Made by a program: the position numbers and the translations under genes
Part shown: piece by piece, positions 1 to 11,340 of the stretch
Position numbering within the stretch: the stretch's first letter is position 1
Layout: the number at the start of each line of letters is the position of its first letter
Notes under the pieces: model-generated
What the model was told of the DNA's origin: nothing
The model's database searches: none
The model's input: only the letters and a program-made list of their open reading frames with translations
Assembly (NCBI GenBank): GCA_037576215.1
Contig: JBANDB010000015.1
Span: 124,001 to 188,000 of the forward strand
DNA length: 64,000 nucleotides
Direction of reading: 5' to 3'
Source: Armillaria gallica
Lineage: Eukaryota > Basidiomycota > Agaricomycetes > Agaricales > Physalacriaceae

Positions 1-671
1 CATTTGATGCACTGAAGGAGATGCGGCACCGGGTATCAACAAACCAAGTGGATAGGATTGCGGCGATGACAGTCCTTCTGTGGCCCCATATAATACCAGC
101 ATACAATGAGAGCCGATCTCTCGAGGATGCATGGACAGCATTGATGAATACAACGCTGTCCAGCACACGGGCAGATCTATTCTTTTGGTATCCTGAACCA
201 GGAAATGCAGGTGCAAAATGGTGACCATCATGGGACCAAGTCATGACAACACCTCTGCCTAGGGATTACACATCAGACGAGTTGCATTTCACGGTTAGCA
301 GGGATGTGGAGATTAATGTTGATCAATGTGATGAGGTATTTTGCATTGAAAACGGGTTTGTGCAGGGGCTGGGTGTGGGAGGTGCACTAGGAACTGATCG
401 ACATGGGGAGTTGCTCGTTGAAGACGCTTGCGGGATACAGCATGCATTCCCCATTATTGCAACTCACGAGCACCATATACCCGAAGACACATACACACTG
501 ATCAGAAATAATTTCAGTTATTGTCCCTGGAAATGGGTACAGTGGGTAGTTGGGCGAAGACTGTCCGATGAGAGGTTCGAGAAACTTTCAGTGTTCAAAA
601 TGGCCGTAGATGTGGCACACAGAATGGAGGACAGTCTAAGCCTAGAGAAGCGTGTCAATATTCTGGTTTGA
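1..671 (+). pseudogene. HET-type (heterokaryon incompatibility-like) protein, 3' portion, broken by one TGA
   Basis: The window opens inside this frame, so the 5' part is missing. The frame runs from about base 3, meets TGA at 222-224 (context G-A-K-W-stop-P-S-W-D-Q-V-M) and continues in the same frame to the natural stop at 671. The layout matches the C-terminal half of large Agaricomycete HET-type proteins as I know them: a DRIA-A-IPAY-ES-SLEDAWTALMN block, then LFF-YPEPGN, KW-PSWDQVM, and a later WVVGRRL and FEKLSVF block. The diagnostic N-terminal HET domain lies outside the window, so the family call is by resemblance. The stop sits where relatives have Arg, consistent with CGA to TGA. 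No frameshift is visible. Such proteins are linked to non-self recognition in fungi; this copy is probably dead or truncated. Confidence 0.5.
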
Positions 672-3600
672 TGTGAGTACAGGCTTTTCAGCTGGCTGAA
701 GCACTATTAATGATTCGATCAATCATTGAATCCACCTAGGTTGCCGCAAGTTTACAGAGCAACTTCTGATCTTATGACATACTTATGAAGGGAGCTGTCC
801 GTGTATTAAAGAGAATATTCATCACCCAGTATATTACACCTCACGAATAAACTGAAAGACGTTTATAATTTGGTTATACTTGCCGTCGAGATTTATAAGG
901 ATAGCAGCGAAAGCTTTCCTCATCCCTGAGATGCACTTTAACCGTAGTTAGGATCCAGAAGCTGCGACAATGAAGGAAAATTAAAGCACCCTCAGTGGCG
1001 AAACACTCTCACCGGCTTATCTGTTTTCCATCAAAGCTCGAGAGGCATATTGTTGTCACCATAGGGCTAGAGAGCTGGAATCAGGATTGGCCGCTCCCAT
1101 AACTTTGACCCATGGATGAAAGTCTTACTGTTCTGTACATGTCTTTTGTACCTGGGTATACAGAGGCGTGATCCTTGTCATATGTGTTTCGTTAGGCTAG
1201 CCAAAATAACTACAAGGAAACCATACACTGTTGTCAGGTGAGAATTTCTGACCGCATCGGATCCCAATGGTTCTCAACCTCGTCTTTAACCAATGAGCAT
1301 TACTGGGCACCCGGAAACTATCTATGAAACTCTTAAGTATATTAACGGTGTAGTAAATGTAAGAATACACTAACTGTCCTACTTCAATGAACTTCAGCGC
1401 AATTTTGTCTTCCAGGACCTTGTTGGTTCCGGAGCATACGCTAGTACCAGATGCACGAAGGATGTTCTACAATCACGCCATTCAGTTAATCCTTTCTGAG
1501 TAAATGACTAAACATCCTCCAAGCCCTGACTAAATGTGCGTCAGCGGACATATCCAGAACAATATTGAGAGAATTACGCACCATCAATAGTGGTAAACAC
1601 GTCCTGATGAATCTTCCATTTTGGAGGAACAGAGTACCAACAGAAGTCTTGCTAGTATCAGTTCCTTCTCGCTGACTGCGCTGACTTGAGGCTGGGGCTG
1701 AGAGTGGGCCTCAGGAGTGATCAGACAATGAAGAATGTGGCACCTCGCCAAAGATCTAAAGCCCTTATGTCTAATATTATTATCATTGGGAAGGTGTTAG
1801 TATTTCCTATCCGACATCAGATACTCTATAGGTTGTTGCATCTTGGAAATGACAGGGAAAAGTCGTTCTAAAAGGAGCTAATATTAGGTACACGGTCAGC
1901 TCATATAGGACTATCATCGTACTCATCTGATGCATGAATGTGTTCAATATGATAGATACCGAGTTTCTCAGAAACAGGGATGGCGGCACTAAGGAGCGAC
2001 TAGTGAAGGAGCGAGGCAATGTTTCGTGGTGGCAGTAGAAGAAAGACCCTGTTCGGCCATTCAGACTGATATGATCTGGACCTTCTTGACTTCATTTCAT
2101 GAAGCAGTAACTGGTCCAGAGGTCTGGTAACCTTCACCACGCTGTATTTTCACGAGGCAAGCAACTCTCGTCATCTTCTTGTCTCAAAATAGTGTTGGGG
2201 ATTGTGCGCAGCTGAAAATCACGAAAGGGGAACGCGTCGAGGGTCCATGCGCACCTAGTGTCCGGGGGACTTGCACTGTGATTGAGGCTCCAACTTGGCG
2301 TTCCTTCCTTCCCTTCCTTCCTGACGCGGACGCCCAACACCTCATGACTCATGCACATACTGCACCTCTTCCCTTTGCGTTCTCTGCGTTTTCTTCTATG
2401 GGACTACTATTCTACAACTGGTTCTGATGTGTTAAAGGCAAACAAAGGCGAGGATGGAGCGTGTACCCAGCCGGGATAACTAAGGGTGACCTTTCTCTTT
2501 GCGTATCCCCCACTATTCATGGATTTTTCTCTCTGCGATTTCTAGCATTCTACTGAGGGAGCTTCCAAACTCAGGATTATTCTTGGAGATGGGTGGTTGT
2601 TCAGCTCGTCTTGATACGAGGATTGAAGACAGTCCCTGAGATGACATCGGTGAGTCTTTATATTGTTTTCTTAGCTTCTTCCTCGGCTCAACCTCCCATC
2701 TTTCGGTGCTGTAGGAATTCTCGCATCGCTTCTTTCCAGAAATTTCGAAGGCCCATATTCTCTGTCACACAAGCTGAACATGATAATGCATAATCTTCTA
2801 TGCAATCTCTCAGTCTTGGCAGATGGTAAATTCTTCCTTCTCACCACCACCGCTGCGGTGAACAGAGATCGTGGTTAGGGCATCATTTTTTGGAGGGTAT
2901 TGAGGAACAGCAGTCAGGAAAGAATATCTCATTAGGAATTGCTTATGATGTCCAGACTCTGTCAAGCGCCTATCGAGATTTCAAGTGGCCATACCAAAAG
3001 TATCGCACGACGTACATTCCTATTGAAAGAATATAAGCCTTAATTCCCTACTACATCATCATACATACAATGTTCATCACATCGGAAGGCCAGAGAAAAG
3101 ATTGCACATTGGGTGTGCCTTGGTGATAGTGCCACCCCTTATGCACCATGTAGGTGTCATAAATTTTTGCGGCTAAGATGTTCGCTATGCCTATGAAGAA
3201 GTCTGAACAATGCATAGACACGAGTACCATTACAGAGGAGGAGAGAAGTTGAGCAGAATCATCACAGAACTAGGAAGAAGTGCAGGGCAAATACTCCAGA
3301 GATCATCATGGAGATTGGATGGAAAGACTCGGAAGGAGCGAATTGAGATGCTGAAAAGAAGGGACCGGACCGGATACAACTGAAACCCATGTTTCTTCTC
3401 TTTCCCTGCTTAATTAATCACTTTCTTGCCCTCGGGCGTGTCGGCACTTTCAATATGGTGCCCAGCTCATAGAATTGCTACAGTGAGTATGTCTATCCTT
3501 GATGTGCAGCAGTATTCATACTTTTGCAATAGGTGGGTACACTCCAAGTCACAGTCGGTTTCTGATCCATGCTGACACACAGGAGACCTACAACGTCTCT

Positions 3601-4031
3601 GAAAACAATGAACCAGAAATTTCAGCAGCTAAATAACCATGAGATAACTCATTTGAAGATGTTTCCATGTGACCTTGGTTACTCCAATGTGAGCGAACAA
3701 GAATCAAGTGCCGTGTCAGATGGCCTTCCATTATCTTCTTCTCCCATGGAACATCCCATCCCTTCAGGATATCCAGGAACGTACATTTCGGGTGTGCCTA
3801 TCACTCATTTGTTACGTGCTCTCTCTGATGTGTCCACGTTTTTGAAGTACAACACATTTATTTCCTAGTGCCTTTACATGGAGATCGTCATGGATACCAG
3901 GGCAAGCTAGTTCCTCGGCTCCTCTTGCATTTTCAGTAGCTGCGTATGTGCTATTCTTACTTGTTCATGGCTCTGCAAAGTCTATGAAGACAAGGCTCAT
4001 CTACCACCGTTGTTACAAAGCTGTAAAGGAA
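672..4031. other. No convincing gene
   Basis: About 3.4 kb with only short unrelated open frames. The longest, 3569-3868 (99 codons), has no motif I recognise and no clear promoter or introns. I see no terminal repeats. It may hold degraded host sequence downstream of the HET-type gene. Confidence 0.5.
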
Positions 4032-5118
4032 GAAAGGGGGGCACGTAGAATTCTGCGTTTGCGTTTACGTTTTCACGCATGCATTTGTCACGTCTGCATG
4101 AGCATGACATGGATGCATTTGTTGGGCGTCTTGTGCATTTGGGCTTACAGACGCCTGTACAATTATTTTATTAGCTACAGTGTAAGTAAGACTTACTGCC
4201 TATCAAATTTATACCCAGCATGACGTCGACACCCCCCAGAATTGGCTTTTTTCATCATGGTAGAGTCTATACAGTTGAATTCATTAATGTAAGAGATGGA
4301 ATTTTAGATGTAAGACCCCTCGGAGGTTTCAAGAGGTGTTAGAGGCCATGAGGTATAATAACCTTCAGTACAGACTACGGTACCATGACCATTCTCTCAA
4401 GGAACAAGCTGAAGAAACTGAGCTAAATTACGGCTCCAAAACAGCGACTTGACAGCAACCTGGCTATACACAACTGGAATACATCATAAAAATAAAATAC
4501 TTGCCTAGAATAAGTGACTAGAGGCAAATATGGGCAGGAGAAATCAAAGCGATCATAAGTCAACTAGTTCAACTCGGACTTAAATGCATTGAACACACCG
4601 AACACAGATTTGTCACATAACTGTCACACACTTGCGTTTAATCTCGGACGCATGCGTGTACTTTCTTAACACTTGCGTTCGATGTTTGGATGCATGCATG
4701 ACTTATTTTTGAGATGCATGAGTCTTTGCATTGATTTTAAAGGTGCCTGATTTACTCAAAGTCGAGAAAAGCGAAGGGATCACAAGTAGTTCAACATAAA
4801 ACAATACTCTAGTCGTTGTGAGACTAGGACTGACTAACATGCATGCATTTATAGCCTTTATAGACAAATCCCCTTCATTCTTGTGTCATAGTAAGTCATG
4901 GAGATCTTTCCAGGAAACTCAGAAAAGTAAGTCAATTTTCAACAGAAAACATAATCAACAGGTATCGTTAAAATGACACTGGCTATCAGGATACTTTGCA
5001 CCTAAATGCATCGACAGCCCCACAAACATATGCAAGTTGAACTCATGCAAATGCAGATGAATGCAGTTGAACACATGCATGCAGATGTTGAACACAGAAT
5101 TCTCTTGGCCCAAGAAAG
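4032..5118 (+). mobile_element. TIR element with subterminal repeats, copy 1 (hAT-like, non-autonomous)
   Basis: Both ends carry an inverted AGAATTCTG core (4047 and about 5097), preceded outward by G-rich sequence. Dense subterminal repeats of the type TGCGTT(T/C) and TGCATGCAT lie in inverted orientation at the two ends. The middle (about 4180-4830) is the reverse complement of 25490-26120, so this is a dispersed element. There is no transposase frame. Terminal form and subterminal repeats suggest hAT, but I could not find a matching 8-bp target duplication, so the outer limits are approximate. Confidence 0.55.
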
Positions 5119-5538
5119 GGATGTACAGGCGGAAAAAACCTTCGGATAGATGTCTCCCATGTTGCTCAGACTTTGCTCAGCTGCTGGATACCCAGAGGCC
5201 GCAATTGTTTGCTGATGCGCAGAGTGAAAGAAATGGCACATCGACATCGAAAAGTCAGGTTATTGTAATGTTGATGTGGATAATTCAGTAAGCCTCATTT
5301 CTTTTCTGGAATGCCCTGTGGTCTAATTGCCTTTTAGACATCCACGAACATTCTGATTTACAGCTATGGATGGTGGAGTCGAAGGAGCTGAGCTGTAAAA
5401 TAGGGTGGGAGAGTTTCCATCATAAGGTATGTCTCTCTCTTTGGAATGGTTTATGCTCACCATCCTGACAGACTCTGCATGCATGTATAGGAAAAATCAT
5501 ATGCTCATCTGTGCTTCACATGCACGAACAATCTGACC

Positions 5539-8065
5539 CTTGAGGGGCCAGGAGAATTTTGCATTTGCGAGTTGCATGCTTGCGTTCACTTGCGTTCATT
5601 TGTGTTTTATTGGCAATCATTTACATTCCTATTGATGTGTTTATGACATCATTAATGTATGTTAGTACATATGAATTCAAGGGAAATATATGCACCAGAA
5701 GCTTTTTTGATCCTTAAGAGCTTTGGCCACTGTTCCGGATAGATTACAGTGTCAAGTTAGGTGTTTGAGACCTAATAAACAGTAAATCACCTACCCACGA
5801 GGTCCTGTTAGCCGGTCCAATGGTCTGATTGCACCATAATACCATCAGAAACTCATTGGAAGCCCACATGTGAGTCAAAGCATGTGAATGCATCCACCAA
5901 ACAAGCCAATGCAAGTGTTCCAATTACAAACACATGCGTTAATTTAACCTATGCATGCGTTCAAATGTTAACGCAAGTGTTCTAATATTTCTCGCAAGTG
6001 TTCAAGCAAGAACGCAAATTGTAAAACATCCCACACATGTGTTACAAGGTAAACACAAATGAACGCAAATGAATGCAAGTGTGGCATGTTTGTCACATTT
6101 GCATTTAGCTTCAGTCTAAATAGAGTTCAACTCGAGTGTTATTCACCTTTTTTTCTTGCGATAGTCTCACAACAATGATCTGTGTAATTCTTTTGCCTTA
6201 TTATTACTTGATGGGGTCTTATATACTCGAATTTGCTGAAGACAAGCATCATGTAATGTGTTCTGCATTTGACAACTCAGATCCGGATCCCATCACAAAG
6301 GACACAAAACTGTAGCAACATCTTCTCCATACTGTCTACAGCTTGAAATTTCCATCCTTCTATCTGCCATGTCACTAACCTAGTGAATTGATGAAACATC
6401 ACACACAAGAATCATTGAGTACAGCATCGAAATGCGAATCCTAAGCATTGTATGGATAACCAACTGATGGGGAATGTGGTGACCATGTATTGACGCAGGG
6501 GGAGAGATGAGTCAATTCCTCTGTCCTCAGTGAATGTCTCGGAAAATCCGAAGAGTCAAATAGACGATAAAGAATTGTTTGCTAAAATGAAGTAGGTATC
6601 ACTTCAATTACTAGGGGTGTGCTATATATTTGGCTGATGACAGCACCATCATTCTCGCTGGCCATGAGACAACTGCTAACACACTTTATTGGATGCATCT
6701 TGAACTTTCAAAGTGTCCCGAAGTGCAAGAGCGACTGAAAGCAGAGATCAGGACAAAGGAACGATTGGTATTTGATCGTGGTGACAACAAATTCACTGTG
6801 CAGGACTTGGATAGCATGCCTTACTTGACTGCCGTGGTGAAGATCGGGTCCGACACCTTCTCACATTCTCTTAGGCTCATACCCCTGTAGGAAGTTGTTC
6901 GATTCCTTCCCGTTACATACAATGCTGCACAGGTAGCAGCACAGGATGATGTACTTCCTTTGAGCAAGCCTATGACATTAACAACAGGAAAGGTGCAAGA
7001 GATAGCGATACCCAAAGGAACATTCATCCTTTCATCCATTGCCAGATATACCAGGTGAGTCTGTGAGAATAAGCTATGACATACATTACAACCGCTGTTG
7101 ACTGTGTTGTGTTCATTGAAAAGGAACAAAGACATTTGGGGAGAAGATGCTCACATCTGCAGTCTTGAATGATGGCTCCGAGGAAGTATCAACAAAGAAG
7201 TCCCTGTCAGCATCTACGGGAATCTGTGGGTTTTAGGTTCATTGTGCCGTTGCTAAACTTATGCTATCCTAGATTCAGCTTTGTTGGGGGATTGAGGTCA
7301 TGTATTGGCTGGAAATTCGCGTATGCAGTACCTTGTCAAGTGCAAATTCTTAATCTTGCGTACATTCGAGTACCATAGGGTCCTTGAACTCTATGCCTTT
7401 TTAATCGAGATCATCAACATCTTTGAATTTTCTATGACTATGGAAGCTGAAAGGATCCTGAAAGAATTTTGCACTGCCATGACACTGACTGTGGAGGGAG
7501 CAGTGGAGAAGGACTTACAATTGCTGTTGAGAGTAGCAATAGCCTCTTGCGAATGAAACTTTTAGTGTATAATATAATTGCGACATGCCTATGATCCATT
7601 TTTTGCACTGCAACTCTTGGATTGAGACAGAAAAATTAGGCGACATCTCTTGTTTACAAGAGCAGCATGAAGTATGGTACTTGGTTTGCATGTCTAGCCT
7701 TCGGTGTTAGGACAATGGTCAGGGCTTCTATAATAACTTCAACAATTCACATACATATGTATCTATGTGTCAGAAAAATGAGTCAAGTCAAGAAAGAGCA
7801 ATAAAATCTTGAATCAGTGCCATGCTGACATTAATCAAGGAATAGATATGTTTCTGTATCTAGAATGCACAGTTGACATGTCTACAACACTTTTGAAGGT
7901 CAGGACAAGGAGTTGAACTTTGGACTCGATCATGTCACACTTGCAAATGCAAAACACATTTGATTGAACACATGCATACAAATGCAAATGCAAATGCAAA
8001 TGGAAGCTTGCAAGAGAATGCAAGCTCACAAGCGTCAAATGCAAAATTCTATGTGCCCACCCTTG
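5539..8065. mobile_element. TIR element copy 3, enclosing a P450 remnant
   Basis: The left end at 5539-5568 and the right end at 8036-8065 are an imperfect inverted pair sharing AGAATTTTGCATTTG. Each is followed inward by the same subterminal repeats (GCGTTCACTTGCGTTC-like, and AAATGCAAATGC-like) seen in copies 1 and 2. A second cluster of these repeats lies at 5890-6120, so an older partial copy may be included. The block encloses the P450 pseudogene at 6527-7556. No target duplication is recognisable. It is either one Pack-type element or two copies that happen to flank the gene. Confidence 0.4.
6527..7556 (+). pseudogene. Cytochrome P450 C-terminal part, broken
   Basis: This is a haem monooxygenase remnant holding roughly the last third of a P450. 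Exon pieces in order: 6527-6591 (acidic helix before the I-helix), an intron from GTAGGT, then 6630-6890 with the I-helix oxygen-binding motif AGHETT and the segment DLDSMPYLTAV. Next is the ExxR-side region near 6890-7053, an intron starting GTGAGT at about 7054, and NKDIWGEDAH at about 7125. There an in-frame TGA (7170-7172) replaces the Arg of the expected PERW motif. After another intron come FVGGLRSCIG with the haem-ligand Cys at 7301-7303, and a last exon from about 7380 to 7556. No N-terminal exons or membrane anchor are visible upstream. It resembles basidiomycete microsomal P450s; the substrate cannot be inferred. Confidence 0.8.
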
Positions 8066-8670
8066 AGTCGATAATGGAGCAACAGAAACAATGGCAAACA
8101 GCTTACCAAATCCCAGACTTCAGTAGATCTATCTCCCATCTCCCACTTCTTTGGACCCTTTTCAACCAAGATATTCAGGTCTTACCAAACATATATCCCC
8201 CTCTGAAAATCAAGGCATCACCAAGTTCCCATCAACAACAGGTGACATGTCACACTCAATAATGGTGTTCATCAATGTGGATTGAAATCCGGACCATAGA
8301 AGGGGGTGGTCTGCATATTTATCTTGACTCACCCGAGGACCGCAGTGAACGATGAATGAGAATAATTTGATTCTCATTTCTTCCAACACAGGCATCATGT
8401 ATGTATATCCACCACATGTCTACGTTTGCCTAATAATGTGCATATACCCAGGTTACCCTTCCTCAACCTGAAGAATGCAAACTGAGGGGCATTCACAGGA
8501 GTGTTGGAGTTATGGCTTTGGAAGATTGCTTACCTACTTCCAGTGCAGGTGTGTCCTGTCGTATTTTTCTCATCTCACTTTTTTTGACACTTTTGCAGAT
8601 ATGGGATCCCCTTGGAGCTTATTCAGGACTCCAGTAACTGACCAGTCAGTCACAGTTGATAGTGAAGATT
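8066..8670. other. Unassigned sequence with one plausible intron
   Basis: No recognisable protein. A well-formed intron-like stretch (GTGTGTCC ... CTTTTGCAG, about 8548-8599) separates short open segments at 8475-8547 and 8600-8674, which hints at a degraded host gene interrupted by repeat A. Confidence 0.3.
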
Positions 8671-8674
8671 CCGT

Positions 8675-10349
8675 TGATGAGCCTCCAGGCTCTGTATGCT
8701 CAGAATTTGTGGATTGTCCCTGCTAATTAATGCTACTGTCCCTTCAACGGCCTTTTACCAAACCAATGATTGCACACACACTGATACCACTTTTATCCTA
8801 TGGCAACCACTCCTTATGTGCTTTGTTATCCATCCCATCTTGCCACGCATCATAATTGCCGTACTTCATCACAGCAAGGCACCTTCGATCGACAATCATC
8901 CCAATACGGAATTGACGCATCACTTAGAAGCACCTAGTTGACGCGCTCATTGATCACTTAATGAAAATGACATGATTGGCACAAGTACCCTCCCAGCTAC
9001 GGCAACTACAGACCATGTTTACTAAGGCTGTTACTTCACCAAGGCCTCAAGAAAACGTTGCCCCATGTGTACTCCTCAGCACGACAACTATTGCTCAAGT
9101 AATCCACAGCTAAACAGCACCTAATGATCTGTGCCTTGCTCAATGACCCCATACAGTTCGCATCCATACTCAGCAATGTCAACGAGTTGCTGTTACTTTA
9201 GAAGACGAAGTACCATATGTTTCCTCCAATTTTACAAAGCCAAGGCCTTACAGCCTTACTAAGTCTCGCATATTTACTCTATTTATAAATTTGTACTTGT
9301 AGTATAGTAACTAGCTAGAAAACGTAGTTAAAGAGCAGTTCATCTCCAGTTGTCCCAAGACTATGTCAATTATTGTCACGCTCTAGTCTATCGCCAGTAA
9401 ACAATGTTTATTCCCCGTTCTATGGCAATATACCATTTGCACCAGCATATTCTTGATCACACAATGACTCTTGAGCTCACCAGAGTTATTCCATGGTTTT
9501 TAAACTGTGAAGAGTCCTTCGCTACGCACTCTTCACTCTTAACACTATTGGTGCACGCTCGTACTGTGCCAATACATGATTGCTGTGCTATACCTCACCC
9601 CCGTTATCTTTTATAGGCCGTCATCATTTCACTTTCACACCATTGGAGTTTTTATTGTTTCTCTTTCGCCATCGTTATCATCGCCCATTTGGGTAGTCTC
9701 AGAGCAGACTTAGGATCAGTTTCAGCCAGTTTTTGTATAGTATCAGTCCCTCGAGTGGACTTGAAGGTTAGTTTGACATAGGATAGGATCATTTCAGTAC
9801 CAGACAAGTTTCGACATCAACTCAGCACCATCACATCATATAGGACCAGTATCATCGCCAGTTTTCGTATTTCCATGTTTTCTCTCGCCAGCCCACCTTC
9901 AGCACCTTGTTCCAGGTTTATTTCGCCACTCGCAGTCCCCATGCTGTTTTCTCATCGCCTCACTCGCCCATAGACTATTGCCGACCGTTTAGTCTATCTT
10001 CCATCGTTCTCCCCACTCAGATTACCGTCCAGTGACATTTTCTAGTCTCGCCGCATGTTTTCTCATATGGATTTGTGGTATTCACGTCATACCCATTTTT
10101 GTTCCCTCTCACTTCGAGAGATCCCTACCGGCTTAAAGCCAAAGCATCTAGTACTCAACTACCAAGCAGTACTACTTCACAGACTTAAAGTCGCAGTGTA
10201 TTCTTGCATATAGAGGAATTGTTCTACTGCACGGAGGTGCCCTGAACCACTCGCACACATGATCACCTTGATTGCCATGCCACTACGTTAATTAACCAAG
10301 CTCATTCTGAGTTGGTGTTGCTGTTGCCACAGAAGTCTTAGGCCCATCA
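8675..10349 (+). repeat. LTR-like repeat A (TGATG..CATCA family), 1675 bp
   Basis: It starts TGATGAGCCTCCAGGCTC and ends GGCCCATCA, with a perfect 4-bp target duplication CCGT (8671-8674 and 10350-10353). Copy D at 49517-51191 has exactly the same length. There is no open frame of note. A TATA-like stretch and (CTAG + CGT) motifs near the right side look like promoter elements, so a solo LTR is the simplest reading. No internal region of a parent retrotransposon is present in the window. Confidence 0.8.
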
Positions 10350-10353
10350 CCGT

Positions 10354-10889
10354 TAACATGGCAGCAGCACCATGAACAAGCTAGTCAACAACATGAAGGA
10401 GTAGAATGCAGGAGTGATTGCGGAGTAGAGGTCTCTTCTATCCCATCAATGCAGGGATGACACTGGTGGCGTGGCTTTGATTCACTCCTCATATCAGTCC
10501 CTTGCAAAATGTTGCTGTGCGCGTCTGGTAGTGCCTCTTTGCCCACTGACCACAATGATGCTCAAGGTTTCAGGAGGCTCCTTTGTCCACAATCCAGCGA
10601 ATGCCACACTGTCCTCTTAGGTTGCATAGAGCTGGATGACAAGTGACGATGGGGGTCTACTCTCTCATGTACGTTACAGTTCGTTGGACGATTCAAGCTC
10701 ATCTTTCTCAATGTTGGCTATATTCCAGAGGACCCTTATCTACATCAATTGCATCAGTCTTTCAGGGGGAGTTATGATCTATGAATGGGCAGGAGTATAG
10801 CCCTTTGCCTCATTTATGGTACTGATGACTAGCATCCTAGCTTTCCGATGGTGTCTCCGTCACTTTCAATGATGATGAACACTCACATG
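10354..10889. other. Unassigned host sequence between repeats
   Basis: Short open segments only (for example a frame near 10670-10770). No family is recognisable. It is the flank into which E1 inserted. Confidence 0.3.
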
Positions 10890-10894
10890 ATATG

Positions 10895-11297
10895 TGATAT
10901 GATTTATTCATTTCTTTACATAAGCACCTCTTATCTTATCTTATCTTTGGCACTTACTCCTATCTTATCTTTAGATCCGCAACTTCACAGAAGTCTTCAT
11001 AAATCTTCACATCGCTACAACGTCATACTCGGCTACCATGTATTTGGCTTTTTCACTTTCTAACACAGTACCCTCATCTTTAGGACTTATCAGGACCCTC
11101 ACTTTAGTATATAAGTAGCGTATTCAAAGCTGTATATTCCTTAGCTTTGAGCTAATGTTTATTCATACCAAAACACATTCATTCTTGCTGAGCACTAAAG
11201 CACTAGTCTTGATCGCCAATCATCACAGGACTAATCAGTGACTGTACGAATGCGATACAGCCAATTATTTACCCTTGATTGGAGTTTGGGTTCTACA
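10895..11297 (+). repeat. E1 5' LTR
   Basis: 403 bp, colinear with 20132-20534. It contains tandem TCTTATC(TTATC) runs in U3, a TATA-like TATATAAG at about 11108 and a TTAGCT-TTG-AGCTAA inverted repeat at 11141-11155 at the expected transcript start. Confidence 0.95.
11106..11116 (+). promoter_or_regulatory. E1 LTR TATA box
   Basis: TAGTATATAAG lies about 33 bp upstream of the TTAGCTTTGAGCTAA hairpin, which would place the 5' end of the transcript at the self-priming sequence. The same box is present in the 3' LTR and in both E3 LTRs. Confidence 0.7.
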
Positions 11298-11298
11298 T

Positions 11299-11311
11299 TT
11301 AGCTCAAAGCT
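11299..11311 (+). other. E1 primer-binding site (self-priming)
   Basis: TTAGCTCAAAGCT starts two bases after the LTR end and is the exact reverse complement of 11143-11155 in the LTR. This is the arrangement of Tf1/sushi elements, which prime with the cleaved 5' end of their own RNA. E3 has the same pair (54311-54326 and about 54469-54481). Confidence 0.85.
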
Positions 11312-11340
11312 TTTTCTAGGCTCCTTTACCGGAACCCCCC

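Noticed and set aside
3569..3868. 99-codon host gene
   Set aside because: No motif, promoter, splice structure or supporting context.
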